A stretch of DNA of 64,000 bases from Alphaproteobacteria bacterium. GTDB taxonomy: Bacteria > Pseudomonadota > Alphaproteobacteria > Paracaedibacterales > VGCI01. The stretch spans positions 1 through 64,000 of the forward strand of contig JAIESE010000026.1 of the NCBI GenBank assembly GCA_019746225.1, given 5' to 3'. Below, piece after piece: positions 1 through 9,631 of this stretch. The stretch's first letter is position 1, and every line of letters starts with the position of its first letter. The notes under the pieces are model-generated. The model saw nothing but the letters and a program-made list of their open reading frames with translations, searched no databases and was not told the DNA's origin. A program made the position numbers and the translations under genes.

Positions 1-278
1 TAGTGCGAGCGGACTGGAAACAATTGATCCAAGATTTGGTGTCCGAAATTCAAGAGATGGACACCACCTTAAGTTTGGCAGAACAGCTCAATGAGATTTT
101 AGGGACCCTTGCGTGCCATAATAGTGTGCGGGCGGGGCGCCAACTCTCCATCGAAGAAATGAATGCACTTCTTCGTCAAATGGAGGCCACGCCCTACTCC
201 GGCCAATGCAACCATGGTCGACCAACTTACGTCAAACTCCACCGTGCGGATATTGAAAAACTTTTTGGTCGGCGATAG
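1..278 (+). CDS. mutL: DNA mismatch repair protein MutL, C-terminal end (5' part outside window)
   Basis: Only the last 91 or so codons are in the window; the frame is open at the left edge, so the true start lies outside. The visible part matches the MutL C-terminal dimerisation domain: [14 protein letters not shown], then [20 protein letters not shown], then GRPTYVKL and the terminal IEKLFGRR. The CxHGRP-type segment near the end is a conserved MutL mark (metal-site region in endonuclease-type MutL). MutL couples MutS mismatch recognition to downstream repair. The GTG at position 3 is an internal codon, not a start. Confidence 0.9.
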   Translation, partial: VRADWKQLIQDLVSEIQEMDTTLSLAEQLNEILGTLACHNSVRAGRQLSIEEMNALLRQMEATPYSGQCNHGRPTYVKLHRADIEKLFGRR

Positions 279-780
279 TTGCAGCAAGAAGTTAGGAATA
301 TTCAAGAGATAGCCATAAATAATCCTAATTTCTTTATATTCTAACTCTGTTTTCCCCTGAAGATGTCCCTTAACACCTACTTGTAGAGTTAAACTTGAAA
401 GAAGACTCTTGATACTTGTCCAGGCTCACCTTTTTCCCGACTTATTGGAATAACAATAATGGTCAGATCAAGGGGATATAATCTTTAGTTTTTGAATGCG
501 CGCTTTTGTCGCGAAATCATTTGACTGAAGTTTTTTCGTAAATTTTTCAAAGCGTTACACTCTCTTCCCTATAACTCTAAATAATAATATTGCGTTTTAG
601 ATAAGCTCGATTTAAAAATTTGCCTTGCAACCATTTGTATGGTTCAGTTACAAAGTGTTAGGGGCTATGGATAATAAAAAAAATAAGAAATTAGCCCCGT
701 ATACCTCTCCTCTAAATAATAATGAAAAAAAATATTTTTTCTGAGGCTTCTAGAAATAGTGGGCCTTTCTTTTTGTTCAC
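279..780. other. Intergenic stretch without a recognisable gene
   Basis: About 500 AT-rich bases between mutL and coq7. No tRNA-like fold or convincing gene is visible. A short inverted repeat, GGGGCTA at 661-667 against TAGCCCC at 692-698, flanks an A-rich loop. A 25-codon ORF begins inside it at 668, but its AGGGG is only two bases from the ATG, so it is not called. Confidence 0.5.
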
Positions 781-813
781 ATGTATACTCATTGTGAAAG
801 GATGAGTGTCCCT

Positions 814-1404
814 ATGAAACCAACTAATTCTCAACATACGTCTCTCCACACCCCCCCCAAAAATGACATACCTGCTCCCATCAATGACACCCTCAAATCT
901 ATGATTCGGGTCAATCAGGCGGGCGAATATGGAGCCACCCGCATCTATGCAGGGCAATTGGCAATCCTAAAGGGAACTCCAGTTGGCGAGACGTTGACGG
1001 AAATGGCTACCCAAGAAAAAGAGCATCTTCAAAAATTTAATCGGATGATCATTGAGCACCAAGTACGTCCCACCCTCTTGCAGCCTCTGTGGCATGTGGG
1101 CGGCTATGCTTTGGGCATGCTGACCGCCATGATGGGGGAGAAAGCCGCACACGCCTGCACGATTGCTGTTGAAGAAGTCATCGATGAGCATTATCAGGGA
1201 CAGCTAGAAGAACTGAACGCCTCACCTGCATCTTCTTCGCATGCCCCTTTGGCGAACCTCATTGAAGCGTGTCGGCAAGATGAACTGGCCCACAAAGAAA
1301 CCGCCATTGAACTCGGCGGGCGCGATGCCCCCGCTTATGAGCTTTTAACGACGGCCGTGAAAACAATCTCCCGAACCGCGATCTGGCTTTCATCGCGGAT
1401 TTAG
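814..1404 (+). CDS. coq7: Demethoxyubiquinone hydroxylase, Coq7 family
   Basis: A di-iron monooxygenase of ubiquinone synthesis that hydroxylates demethoxyubiquinone at the membrane surface. The carboxylate/histidine ligands are seen as two repeats: E in NQAGEYGATRIYAGQ, ExxH in QEKEHL, E in VEEVIDEHY, and ExxH in DELAHKE. The protein ends naturally after TAIWLSSRI. The frame is open from ATG 781. ATG 814 is preferred because AAGGA lies about 11 bases upstream of it, while ATG 802 overlaps that sequence; the call therefore gives 196 residues, or 207 from 781. Coq7 indicates aerobic ubiquinone synthesis, as in alphaproteobacteria. Confidence 0.92.
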   Translation: MKPTNSQHTSLHTPPKNDIPAPINDTLKSMIRVNQAGEYGATRIYAGQLAILKGTPVGETLTEMATQEKEHLQKFNRMIIEHQVRPTLLQPLWHVGGYALGMLTAMMGEKAAHACTIAVEEVIDEHYQGQLEELNASPASSSHAPLANLIEACRQDELAHKETAIELGGRDAPAYELLTTAVKTISRTAIWLSSRI

Positions 1405-1485
1405 GGCGTTCCTCCTTAAAGGAGCTTTGTTGAATAATTGCCTAATTTAATGCCTCTTTATACTATGCAAATGAAAATAATCGTC

Positions 1486-1626
1486 GTCATTGCGAGGCGT
1501 TAAGCCGTAGAGATTAGCGGAGGCAAACGAGGTGGCAATCCATGCATTTGATTCTTCGAGGTATTCTATGTGGACGAAGGGATAGAATACATGGATTGCC
1601 ACGTCGCATTCGCTCCTCGCAATGAC
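1486..1626. repeat. Palindromic intergenic repeat, GTCATTGCGAGG family (copy 1)
   Basis: An imperfect inverted repeat of about 140 bases. It begins GTCATTGCGAGG (1486-1497) and ends with the exact complement CCTCGCAATGAC (1615-1626). Nested inside are GGCAATCCATG against CATGGATTGCC and GTATTCTAT against ATAGAATAC. The same termini recur at 61684-61818, and a solo left end lies at 29407. The last base of this copy is the final base of the stop codon of the minus-strand gene that follows. A folded transcript would form a long hairpin, and it could act as the terminator region for both convergent genes. Confidence 0.85.
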
Positions 1627-2354
1627 TACTGACTCCCCACAGGGTCTTTCAAACGGGGATGCGCCTCATCCATAAGAGCATCAACCCAGCTGTCGCAGGA
1701 TTCTTTGTCTTTATAATAGAGACATTCTTTCAAACCAAACTTCGCAGAAGGCCCTTTGGGTAAGGGCTGACCAAGCCCGCCAATCTTGAAAGCCTCGTTA
1801 TCATAACTCCCGGGGTCCCCCTTCTCGTCCACCAAAACCGCTTTTGAGGAATGGGGAGCGGACCTTCTGTTCTTAGGAAACCCATCCCGCTTGAGGCGAA
1901 TCACACACGCCGGCTGGGCGTGATTCTGGCATATTTCCTGATGAGCTACTCCCCTTTCATGAGGATCTTGCGTCGTCGTGTTGTCTGTTTTTAAATACCT
2001 TAAAGAAGCAGCTAATGGATTCTCAGCAAGAGGCCTTACCACACAGGTATATCCGAGTGTCTTTAACTGTTTTAAAATTTCTTGATGGCTCAATGCTTTG
2101 GTATTGAGTTGTTTCAGACTGTTACACAAAGCCCCATTTTCAACTTGTTCGATTTTTTTCTTAATGGGGGGATTGTTTGCCAAATATCCCTTATCCCAAG
2201 CGCTTTCAGAGGATATGGCAGAAACGGAAAGCTGTTTTATCACCAATTCTTGAGGGGATAACTGAGTCTGTGAAAAATAGTGCTGATAAATCCCAAGACC
2301 TACGATCGTCGGAATAAGGAACAACCAGAGATATCGGTTTGATTTGAGTTTCAT
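1626..2354 (-). CDS. Hypothetical protein with N-terminal membrane anchor
   Basis: 242 residues, no family recognised. Residues 1-27 hold a basic start (MKLKSNRY) and one hydrophobic stretch (LWLFLIPTIVGLGIY), so it is probably an inner-membrane-anchored periplasmic protein or has an uncleaved signal. The remainder is polar with six or so cysteines (for example NGALCNSL, GYTCVV, HQEICQNH, PACVIR, LKECLYYKDKESCDSW), which would suit disulfides outside the cytoplasm. It is transcribed alone, convergent with coq7, and its stop codon touches the palindromic repeat. Confidence 0.7.
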   Translation of the reverse strand: MKLKSNRYLWLFLIPTIVGLGIYQHYFSQTQLSPQELVIKQLSVSAISSESAWDKGYLANNPPIKKKIEQVENGALCNSLKQLNTKALSHQEILKQLKTLGYTCVVRPLAENPLAASLRYLKTDNTTTQDPHERGVAHQEICQNHAQPACVIRLKRDGFPKNRRSAPHSSKAVLVDEKGDPGSYDNEAFKIGGLGQPLPKGPSAKFGLKECLYYKDKESCDSWVDALMDEAHPRLKDPVGSQ

Positions 2355-2528
2355 AAAGACTCCCCTAGAATTTTCCTTATCTTCTACCTCTACATCAGAA
2401 AGCTTCCTTTCACAATTCCATTTTCTGGACTATCAACGCCACCACGACCTCATCTTCATTGACGTCCCGGCCAAAATCATGCTTTATAGGGAGCAGTTAC
2501 ATTTATCAACCATATAGGTTCCTTGTTT

Positions 2529-3287
2529 ATGACCGAAACATTGCCTGCGGTTCCCCCGATTGCTCCGTCTCTGTCGCGCCTTCCTAGCCATGTTGCCATA
2601 ATAATGGATGGCAATGGACGTTGGGCAGACCAAAATAAGGTTTCGACGATTTCTGGCCACCGGATAGGAGCAGAAGCCACTCGCAAAATCGTCCGTCATG
2701 CGGCAACTCGAGGCATCAAATACCTTACGCTTTATGCGTTTTCTTCTGAGAATTGGTTGCGTCCGAAAGGTTGGGTTGAAGAACTTATGGGATTGCTGCG
2801 ATACAATCTCAAAAACCAAATTCAAGAATTAGCCGACAATGGGGTTTGCTTGAAAGTGATCGGGGATCGCACAAGACTGCCTCCCGACATTGTTTCTCTT
2901 ATTGAAGAAAGCGAAGCCAAAACATCTCAAAACAATCAAATCACGCTTATTATGGCCTTAAGTTATGGGGGGCGAGACGAGATCCTCTTCGCCACCAAGA
3001 AAATTGCCGAACAAGTCAAAGAGGGCTCATTATCTATAGAGGACATTACTCCAGACACCTTTAGTCAGAACCTATACACAACTGGCATTCCAGACCCAGA
3101 TCTCCTTATCCGAACAAGTGGTGAGAAAAGGGTCAGCAATTTCCTCCTCTGGCAAATGGCTTATACTGAGTTTGTCTTCTCTCCAACCCTCTGGCCTGAC
3201 TTTTCACCAGACGATTTTGACCAAGCCCTTGAAACCTTCCAACAGAGAGAGCGTCGTTATGGTGCCGTTATCGCGTCCAAAAAGTAG
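2529..3287 (+). CDS. uppS: Isoprenyl transferase / undecaprenyl diphosphate synthase
   Basis: Condenses isopentenyl diphosphate units onto farnesyl diphosphate to give the C55 lipid carrier for peptidoglycan and O-antigen. The cis-prenyltransferase signatures are present: HVAIIMDGNGRWA near the N-terminus with the catalytic Asp, GHRIGAEATRKIV, YLTLYAFSSENWLRP, and near the C-terminus IRTSGEKRVSNFLLWQ followed by FSPTLWPDF. The start is ATG 2529 rather than the in-frame TTG 2523. It overlaps cdsA by 29 bases, so the two are probably translationally coupled. The frr gene that commonly precedes uppS is absent; a divergent unknown gene lies there. Confidence 0.95.
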   Translation: MTETLPAVPPIAPSLSRLPSHVAIIMDGNGRWADQNKVSTISGHRIGAEATRKIVRHAATRGIKYLTLYAFSSENWLRPKGWVEELMGLLRYNLKNQIQELADNGVCLKVIGDRTRLPPDIVSLIEESEAKTSQNNQITLIMALSYGGRDEILFATKKIAEQVKEGSLSIEDITPDTFSQNLYTTGIPDPDLLIRTSGEKRVSNFLLWQMAYTEFVFSPTLWPDFSPDDFDQALETFQQRERRYGAVIASKK

Positions 3288-4077
3288 TTTCGAAGACAGT
3301 AATTTTGGTAAACGTATTTTATCAGCCGCCATTGCAGGCCCCATCGCTTTGGGAGCTGTGATCTTGGGAACTCCTTATGTTGATATAATATCCATTGTTC
3401 TTTTGGGAATCCTTTTGTGGGAGTGGTCAAAAATGTCAGGCCTTCCCTGGTCTCACCCCATGAATGGCGTTGTAATCGTGCTGCTTGGCTCCCTTATGTT
3501 CGGGCCTGGCACGTTTCTGCCGGCCTTCTGCATTGTTTCTGCCGGCATATTGTATACCATTTATTACCATCACCAAATTGGGGCACGTCTTACCCCTTCC
3601 TTGATTTTATTCTCCGGTCCTTTATATGTTGGACTTGGAATGGCCGCAATTTTGAGCCTGGCCAAGTTTAACCCCCTTCTCTTGTTATGGGCTTTAATGA
3701 TTGTTTGGGCAACCGATACAGGTGCTTTTGCTGTTGGCAGCCTTGTTGGGGGGCCAAAATTGGCACCCCGAATTAGCCCCCACAAAACCTGGGCCGGGCT
3801 CATCGGTGGCTCTATTATTGGATCAGCCCTGGGGTTCATCATTGCTCCCTATTGCCAAGTTGGCATCGAAAACCCAGTCTTTCTCATTTGTTTAACAATC
3901 GTTGTTACACTTGTTGGACATACAGGAGATCTTCTGGAGTCTGCTGCGAAACGGCTGTTTAAAGTTAAAGATTCAAGCCACATCATTCCAGGACATGGTG
4001 GTCTTCTCGACCGAATTGATAGTTTGTTGCTGGTCGCGCTCTTTCTGATCATGCTTAAATTTTTCAAAATATTCTAA
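3259..4077 (+). CDS. cdsA: Phosphatidate cytidylyltransferase (CDP-diacylglycerol synthase)
   Basis: Integral membrane enzyme making CDP-diacylglycerol from phosphatidic acid and CTP, the branch point for phospholipids. The CdsA signature is near the C-terminus: SAAKRLFKVKDSSHIIPGHG with the following DRIDSLL. Several hydrophobic segments precede it. The open frame extends back to 3118 inside uppS, but that extension is out-of-frame uppS sequence. ATG 3259 (MVPLSRPKSS) has a GAGAGAG purine run just upstream and gives 272 residues, a usual family length. It lies between uppS and dxr with 9 bases to the latter. Confidence 0.94.
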   Translation: MVPLSRPKSSFEDSNFGKRILSAAIAGPIALGAVILGTPYVDIISIVLLGILLWEWSKMSGLPWSHPMNGVVIVLLGSLMFGPGTFLPAFCIVSAGILYTIYYHHQIGARLTPSLILFSGPLYVGLGMAAILSLAKFNPLLLLWALMIVWATDTGAFAVGSLVGGPKLAPRISPHKTWAGLIGGSIIGSALGFIIAPYCQVGIENPVFLICLTIVVTLVGHTGDLLESAAKRLFKVKDSSHIIPGHGGLLDRIDSLLLVALFLIMLKFFKIF

Positions 4078-4086
4078 GGTAAATTG

Positions 4087-5250
4087 ATGTCCCGTTCTGT
4101 TACCATTCTCGGAAGCACTGGTTCTATTGGAAGAAGTACCATCGACCTTCTTCTCAAAAATCCGGAAGCATTTGCGGTCGAGGCTCTGGTTGCAAAAAAA
4201 GATGTCGCAACTTTAGCCACACAAGCATTAGCGCTGAATGCTAAAATGGCCGTCGTCGAAGATGACTCTTATTATAGTCACTTGAAGGAAGCCTTAGCAG
4301 GAACAGGGATTACTGTGGCTGCAGGAATGTCTGGTGTTATTGAAGCTGCTCAAGCGCCTGCTGAATGGGTTATGTCTGCAATCGTTGGTATCGCTGGATT
4401 ACGCCCCACTTATGCCGCCATTGAACGCGGAGCAATCATCGCCTTGGCCAATAAGGAATCCATGATATCTGCAGGACCTGTTGTTTTAGAAGCTTTGAAA
4501 AAATATAAGGCAACCCTTTTGCCCGTGGATTCAGAACACAACGCCATATTTCAAGTATTCCAAGAATCCCACCGGGCGCATGTTGAGAAGCTCATCCTCA
4601 CCGCATCGGGAGGTCCCTTTCGAACTTTTTCTCCTCAAGAAATGACTCATATCACCCCAGAACAAGCCTTAAAGCATCCGAATTGGTCCATGGGGCCAAA
4701 GGTCACGATTGATTCTTCTAATTTAATGAATAAGGGATTGGAGATGATTGAGGCTGCTTATCTTTTTGGTTTCCCAGAAGATCAAATTGACATCCTTATC
4801 CATCCTCAGTCTATTGTTCACTCTTTGGTTGCCTATCGGGACGGATCCGTCTTGGCTCAGCTGGGTATTCACGATATGCGCGTCCCCATTGCGTACACAT
4901 TAGCTTGGCCTGCCCGCATGGAAACGGACTTACCCCGTCTCGATCTGTGTGCCATCCGTCAACTGACTTTTGAGGCCCCTGATGCGAAGAAGTTCCCAGC
5001 GATATCTCTTGCCAGGAATGTTCTCAAAATGGGCAAAAATCGCCCAACGATCTTAAATGCTGCCAATGAAATTGCCGTTCAAGCTTTTTTGGATAAGAAG
5101 ATTTCTTATCTTGATATTGTTTCGACCTGTAGTGATGTCCTGGATCAAATATGCGAATCGACTGCCGTCTCAATTGAAGATATTTTGCTGATAGATCAAC
5201 AAGCTCGGCATGTGGCCGAAAAAGTTATTCACAAAAAAATGACATCTTAG
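4087..5250 (+). CDS. dxr: 1-deoxy-D-xylulose 5-phosphate reductoisomerase
   Basis: NADPH-dependent enzyme making MEP from DXP, the committed step of the non-mevalonate isoprenoid pathway. This supplies the substrate line used by UppS two genes upstream. The N-terminal Rossmann motif is TILGSTGSIGRSTIDLL. The metal and substrate region has LANKESMISAG and LLPVDSEHNAIFQ. The serine loop is TASGGPFR, and SSNLMNKGLEMIEA follows. Length 387 is normal. ATG 4087 is preferred over the adjacent in-frame TTG 4084. Confidence 0.96.
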   Translation: MSRSVTILGSTGSIGRSTIDLLLKNPEAFAVEALVAKKDVATLATQALALNAKMAVVEDDSYYSHLKEALAGTGITVAAGMSGVIEAAQAPAEWVMSAIVGIAGLRPTYAAIERGAIIALANKESMISAGPVVLEALKKYKATLLPVDSEHNAIFQVFQESHRAHVEKLILTASGGPFRTFSPQEMTHITPEQALKHPNWSMGPKVTIDSSNLMNKGLEMIEAAYLFGFPEDQIDILIHPQSIVHSLVAYRDGSVLAQLGIHDMRVPIAYTLAWPARMETDLPRLDLCAIRQLTFEAPDAKKFPAISLARNVLKMGKNRPTILNAANEIAVQAFLDKKISYLDIVSTCSDVLDQICESTAVSIEDILLIDQQARHVAEKVIHKKMTS

Positions 5251-5330
5251 TGCTTTTGCGGATTTTCATAATGATCATAATCAGCTAAGGTTGCAAATAT
5301 TCGAACTTTTATGAAACGAGGTTTACGCTC

Positions 5331-6446
5331 ATGGCTTCCCTGATCCCCTCTTCCCTGATCAACTTTGCGGAACATGTAATTCCTTTCCTCATCGTTTTAA
5401 CCATCCTTGTTTTTGTTCACGAACTTGGCCATTACCTCGTCGCTCGCTATAATAAAGTGAAGATCGAGGTTTTTTCTATTGGGTTTGGCCCTGAATTATT
5501 TGGTTGGAATGACAAGGCTAGAACGCGTTGGAAAGTAAGCATGATTCCTTTAGGGGGATACGTGAAATTCTTTGGGGATGCGGACGCCAGCAGCCGGCCC
5601 GATACTGAGTCCCTAGAGAGCATGAGTGCTGAAGATAAATCCAGCACCCTTCACAGCAAGCCTGTTGGCCAACGCATGGCTGTGAGCGCCGCAGGCCCAT
5701 TTGCAAACTTCTTGTTTGCCATTGTGGTTCTTGCAGGATTGTATATGGTAAAAGGGGAACCCTTCATTCCAGCCACCGTTGGAGCTGTTGCTCCTGGCAA
5801 GCTTGCAGAAAAAGCAGGACTTAAAGAAGGCGACAAAATTCTAAAACTAAACGATGTGTCTGTTTCAGACTTTCATGCTTTACGAAAAGTGATTGTCAAC
5901 AATAAAGGGAAAGAGGTTGATATTCGCATTTCACGTGACAACCAAGAGCAAGTCATACATGTAAAAATGGTTGAAACAGTTAATGGTGTAGAAAAACCCG
6001 TTGGGGTTTTAGGTATCGGCCCTACGCTTCCCGAATATCGTGACGTAAACCCCCTTAGCGCAATTACTCATGCCGTTGGCACAACCTGGACCGCAAGCGT
6101 TGATACATTGATCGGTATTGGCCAAATGATTTCAGGAAAGCGTTCCGCTGACGAAATGGGTGGTATACTCATGATCGGAGATTTGGCAGGCAAAAGCGCC
6201 AAAGGCGGTGTTGCGGCTCTTCTCGTCTTTATGGCCTTTTTATCTATCAATCTCGGCCTCATTAATTTGCTCCCCATTCCTGTTCTCGATGGAGGGCACA
6301 TATTGTTCTATGGTATTGAAGCTATTGTTGGCAAACCTGTCCCGGAAAAGATCCAAGAATATGCTTTTATGGTTGGGTTAGCGATTGTTGTCAGTGTCAT
6401 GCTTTTGACCACATGGAATGATGTCGTCCGTTTTATTTTGAACTAA
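5331..6446 (+). CDS. rseP: RIP zinc metalloprotease RseP (site-2 protease family)
   Basis: Intramembrane protease that cuts anti-sigma factors and leftover signal peptides. The zinc motif is VHELGHY, with H30, E31 and H34 inside the first membrane helix. A PDZ domain occupies roughly residues 130-200 (GAVAPGKLAEKAGLKEGDKI). The second catalytic motif is LLPIPVLDGGHILFYG near the C-terminus, carrying the Asp ligand, followed by a last membrane helix. Length is 371 residues. It is 80 bases after dxr and 12 before bamA, the usual order in this envelope operon. Confidence 0.95.
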   Translation: MASLIPSSLINFAEHVIPFLIVLTILVFVHELGHYLVARYNKVKIEVFSIGFGPELFGWNDKARTRWKVSMIPLGGYVKFFGDADASSRPDTESLESMSAEDKSSTLHSKPVGQRMAVSAAGPFANFLFAIVVLAGLYMVKGEPFIPATVGAVAPGKLAEKAGLKEGDKILKLNDVSVSDFHALRKVIVNNKGKEVDIRISRDNQEQVIHVKMVETVNGVEKPVGVLGIGPTLPEYRDVNPLSAITHAVGTTWTASVDTLIGIGQMISGKRSADEMGGILMIGDLAGKSAKGGVAALLVFMAFLSINLGLINLLPIPVLDGGHILFYGIEAIVGKPVPEKIQEYAFMVGLAIVVSVMLLTTWNDVVRFILN

Positions 6447-6458
6447 AGGGTATATAAA

Positions 6459-8726
6459 ATGTTTTCAAGAAAAAGAATTATAAAGTTATTCGCTGTTAGC
6501 AGTCTAATTTGCGCAACTCTTACAATGGCTGTCTTTGCAGACACAATTCAGTCAATACAGGTCACTGGCAACAAGCGTATTGAGGCTGAAACGGTTAAGT
6601 CAAATCTTTCCCTTAAAGTTGGTGATTCGTTTGATGACATCCAGCTCAATCAAGCCTTGAAGGATCTTTTCGCGACAGGCTTCTTTGCCGACGTTAAAAT
6701 ACACCGCTCTGGCAGTGGGCTCGTCGTTGAAGTTATTGAAAATAGTTTAATAAATCGCATTTCCTTTGAAGGCAATTCAAAATTAAAAGATGATAAGTTA
6801 ACCGAAGAAATTCAGCTGCGTCCAAGAGAAGTGCTATCCCGCACAAAGATTCAAGCAGCTCAACAGCGTATTCTTGAGATTTATCGTCGGATGGGGCGTT
6901 TTGATGCCACCGTTGAGCCCAAAGTGATTCGTCTTGAGGAAAATAGAGTCGACTTGGTTTTTGAAATTAATGAAGGAGAAGTTACTTACGTTCGCAAAAT
7001 TAATTTCATTGGAAACAAACATTTTACGTCCTCTCGACTCGAAGAACAACTGTACACAAAACGCAAGCACTGGTACCGTCTCTGGGCAAGCGATGACACT
7101 TTTGATCAAGATCGCTTTACAGCAGATCAACAAAACCTACAACAATACTATTTTGACATGGGATACCCAGATTTCCGCCTCGTGTCAGCGGTTGCTGAAT
7201 TGAGTCCTGACCATAGAGATTTTTACTTAACCTTTACCGTAGATGAAGGAGAAAAGTATACCTTTGGAAAGGTTGAAATTGTTTCCCATTTGAAGCAAGT
7301 CAATGCAAATGATCTGAAATGCTATATCGATATTCAAACTGGGGATCAGTTTTCACGCAAACAAATTGAACGAAACGTGACAACATTAAACACCCATGTT
7401 GGAACCTATGGCTACGCTTTTGCCGACATTCAACCTCGAATTGAAAAAAACAGAGAAAAGAAAACAGTCGATTTAATTTTTGAAGTCAAAGAAGGCCCGC
7501 GTGTCTATATTGAACGGATTGATATCCTTGGTAATGACCGTACTCAAGATGAAGTCGTCCGCCGTGAACTTAATATGCTGGAAGGGGACGCTTATAACAC
7601 AACAAAAATAAAGCGTGCTGAAAAGAATCTTAAGGATCTAGGCTACTTTAAGAAGTCAGAGATCGTAACAGAGCAAGGTACGGCTAATGACAAAGCTCGG
7701 CTACTTGTAAAACTGGAAGAACAGCCAACCGGTGAAATGGGCGTCGCAGCCGGTTTTTCCACCCTAGATGGTATATTAGGGAACATTAAATTCGCTGAGA
7801 GAAACTTCATGGGAACTGGCCGCATTGTTCATGCCAGTGTCACCATTGCCCGCCGCAACCAAGAATATGATATTGGTATTACAGACCCTTACTTCTTAGG
7901 GTATAATCTTGAGGCTGGGTTAGATATCTTCCGGGTTCGCTCTACACGATTAGAACACTTTATCTCCGCATCGAATGGTATTACACCTCACATTGCGTAC
8001 GTTATCACCGAGAACTTGTCACAAACTCTGACTTACGTATTAAAAGATGACCATGTCAGCCACGTTACACCAGATGCCTCGATCTTTATTAAACAACAAG
8101 CTGGTAAATTCTTAACTTCAGCCGTTGGTCAATCCTTGCTCTATGATCGTCGGGATAGTCGAATCGACCCAACCTCAGGCTATTTTATTTCCCTAAGCAA
8201 CCAATATGCAGGTTTGGGTGGCAAGGTGAATTATCTAAGAAATACCCTCACGGCTTCTTTGTTTTATTCTCCTGTTGAGGAAATTGTCTTGAATGTCCGG
8301 GGCTCTGCTGGAGATATTGAAAAAGTTGGCAAAAAAATAATCCGTATCGTTGATAGTATCATGCTTGGAGCCGATTCGTTCCGTGGATTTGAGTTTGGAG
8401 GTATAGGCCCACGTGACCGGATAACGGGCGACCCTCTGGGTGGTACGCGCTTCTGGACGGGAACAGTTGAGATGCTATTCCCCATTGGACTGCCAAATGA
8501 ATTTGGTGTTAAAGGAGCGGTCTTTAGTGACTTTGGTACTACATGGAAGCCCGGTGCATCAGGCCCACAAATCATCGATAACCGCTCAATTCGTGCCTCT
8601 GTCGGTATTGGCTTGTCTTGGACATCACCATTCGGGCCTTTGAAAATTGACTACGCAATACCAGTAAGGAAGCAGAAATTTGACCAAACACAACGCTTCT
8701 TGTTCGGCTTCAGCTCACGCTGGTAA
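6459..8726 (+). CDS. bamA: Outer membrane protein assembly factor BamA
   Basis: Core of the BAM complex that inserts beta-barrel proteins into the outer membrane. A signal peptide covers about residues 1-27, ending AVFA. Five POTRA-like repeats follow over roughly residues 28-420, each with the hydrophobic pattern around IxxIxxxGN (for example IQVTGNKRIEAETV and IDILGNDRTQDEVV). The C-terminal Omp85 barrel contains the conserved loop DSFRGFEFGGIGPR and ends in aromatic FGFSSRW, the expected barrel-export end. Length 755 is normal. Confidence 0.96.
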   Translation: MFSRKRIIKLFAVSSLICATLTMAVFADTIQSIQVTGNKRIEAETVKSNLSLKVGDSFDDIQLNQALKDLFATGFFADVKIHRSGSGLVVEVIENSLINRISFEGNSKLKDDKLTEEIQLRPREVLSRTKIQAAQQRILEIYRRMGRFDATVEPKVIRLEENRVDLVFEINEGEVTYVRKINFIGNKHFTSSRLEEQLYTKRKHWYRLWASDDTFDQDRFTADQQNLQQYYFDMGYPDFRLVSAVAELSPDHRDFYLTFTVDEGEKYTFGKVEIVSHLKQVNANDLKCYIDIQTGDQFSRKQIERNVTTLNTHVGTYGYAFADIQPRIEKNREKKTVDLIFEVKEGPRVYIERIDILGNDRTQDEVVRRELNMLEGDAYNTTKIKRAEKNLKDLGYFKKSEIVTEQGTANDKARLLVKLEEQPTGEMGVAAGFSTLDGILGNIKFAERNFMGTGRIVHASVTIARRNQEYDIGITDPYFLGYNLEAGLDIFRVRSTRLEHFISASNGITPHIAYVITENLSQTLTYVLKDDHVSHVTPDASIFIKQQAGKFLTSAVGQSLLYDRRDSRIDPTSGYFISLSNQYAGLGGKVNYLRNTLTASLFYSPVEEIVLNVRGSAGDIEKVGKKIIRIVDSIMLGADSFRGFEFGGIGPRDRITGDPLGGTRFWTGTVEMLFPIGLPNEFGVKGAVFSDFGTTWKPGASGPQIIDNRSIRASVGIGLSWTSPFGPLKIDYAIPVRKQKFDQTQRFLFGFSSRW

Positions 8727-8755
8727 AAAGGATTATTGGTCTTGAAGGAGGGCGG

Positions 8756-9385
8756 ATGATAAGGGGGAAATATAGGTTGTGGGGACTCATTTGTCTTGGC
8801 CTTGTGGGGGCAATAGCCTTGAGCACCTACCATAACCTTTATGCCCCTTTGCCCTTCTTGCGTCCCTCCCCCAAGCAACCCACTGTTCTCGTGTCTATGG
8901 GTGTTGTAGACATTAACCGATTTAAGAAAAATTCAAAAGTTTTTCAGAAATTTCAGTCAGTTGTGGAAAGCTTAAATGAATCTGTTCATAAGGAAATATT
9001 CGAGAAAGAAACAAAACTTCGCAGCGAATATGAACAATTTAAAAAGCAAGAAGATGAAACGAAAGAACCCACCCAAGAAACTTTAAAGCAAAGGTTGGAT
9101 CTTGATAAAAAGCATGCTTCCCTAGAGAAAATATTTCGCGTCCGCAAAGAAGAAATTGACAGTGTGTTAAGCAACGGCCTTACCACCATAAAACAAACTC
9201 TTAAAGAAATCGTTGATGACCTTGGCAAATCCTACGGATTAAATATTATTTTGAACAAGTCCATTGGGGAGGGAAGTCAAATGGAACAATCCATCGTTTT
9301 GTATTGTAACCAGGGACTAGATCTCACGGATGAAGTTATCAAACGTTTAGATAAAAAACTTATCTCAAAAAACTTTGAAGAATAA
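8756..9385 (+). CDS. OmpH/Skp-family periplasmic chaperone
   Basis: 209 residues. It has an N-terminal hydrophobic segment (LWGLICLGLVGAIALSTY) acting as a signal or anchor, then VLVSMGVVDINRF, resembling the start of OmpH/Skp proteins. A long charged helical stretch of about residues 55-150 (KETKLRSEYEQFKKQ and so on) is likely coiled coil and forms the chaperone arms. It lies directly after bamA, as skp does in many proteobacteria, which supports a role in escorting outer-membrane proteins. The assignment rests on position and architecture; the sequence itself is divergent. Confidence 0.75.
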   Translation: MIRGKYRLWGLICLGLVGAIALSTYHNLYAPLPFLRPSPKQPTVLVSMGVVDINRFKKNSKVFQKFQSVVESLNESVHKEIFEKETKLRSEYEQFKKQEDETKEPTQETLKQRLDLDKKHASLEKIFRVRKEEIDSVLSNGLTTIKQTLKEIVDDLGKSYGLNIILNKSIGEGSQMEQSIVLYCNQGLDLTDEVIKRLDKKLISKNFEE

Positions 9386-9631
9386 TTTATTTAGCTAATC
9401 TTCATACTTAAATCAACCTGGCACATACCAGTTCAAGCTTAGTCTCACCCTAATTTTGGGGTACGCCCCTTGTAAGCACAAACCGATACTTTAAAAAAAA
9501 TCTTCCAAATTGATGTTAGGGAATATTACACCCTTGTCTCCTTTGTCTAATCTGCTCATACTATAAAGAAAGGATTTTTGTTAAATTTTTTGTAACACGC
9601 GTGGGTATGTGAAAAAGGGGAGGATGACAGG

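Noticed and set aside
668..745. Short Lys/Asn-rich ORF upstream of coq7
   Set aside because: The AGGGG is too close to the ATG and belongs to an inverted repeat; no second copy for comparison.
3118..3258. N-terminal extension of cdsA
   Set aside because: It is uppS coding sequence read in the wrong frame; no membrane or family pattern appears before Met 3259.
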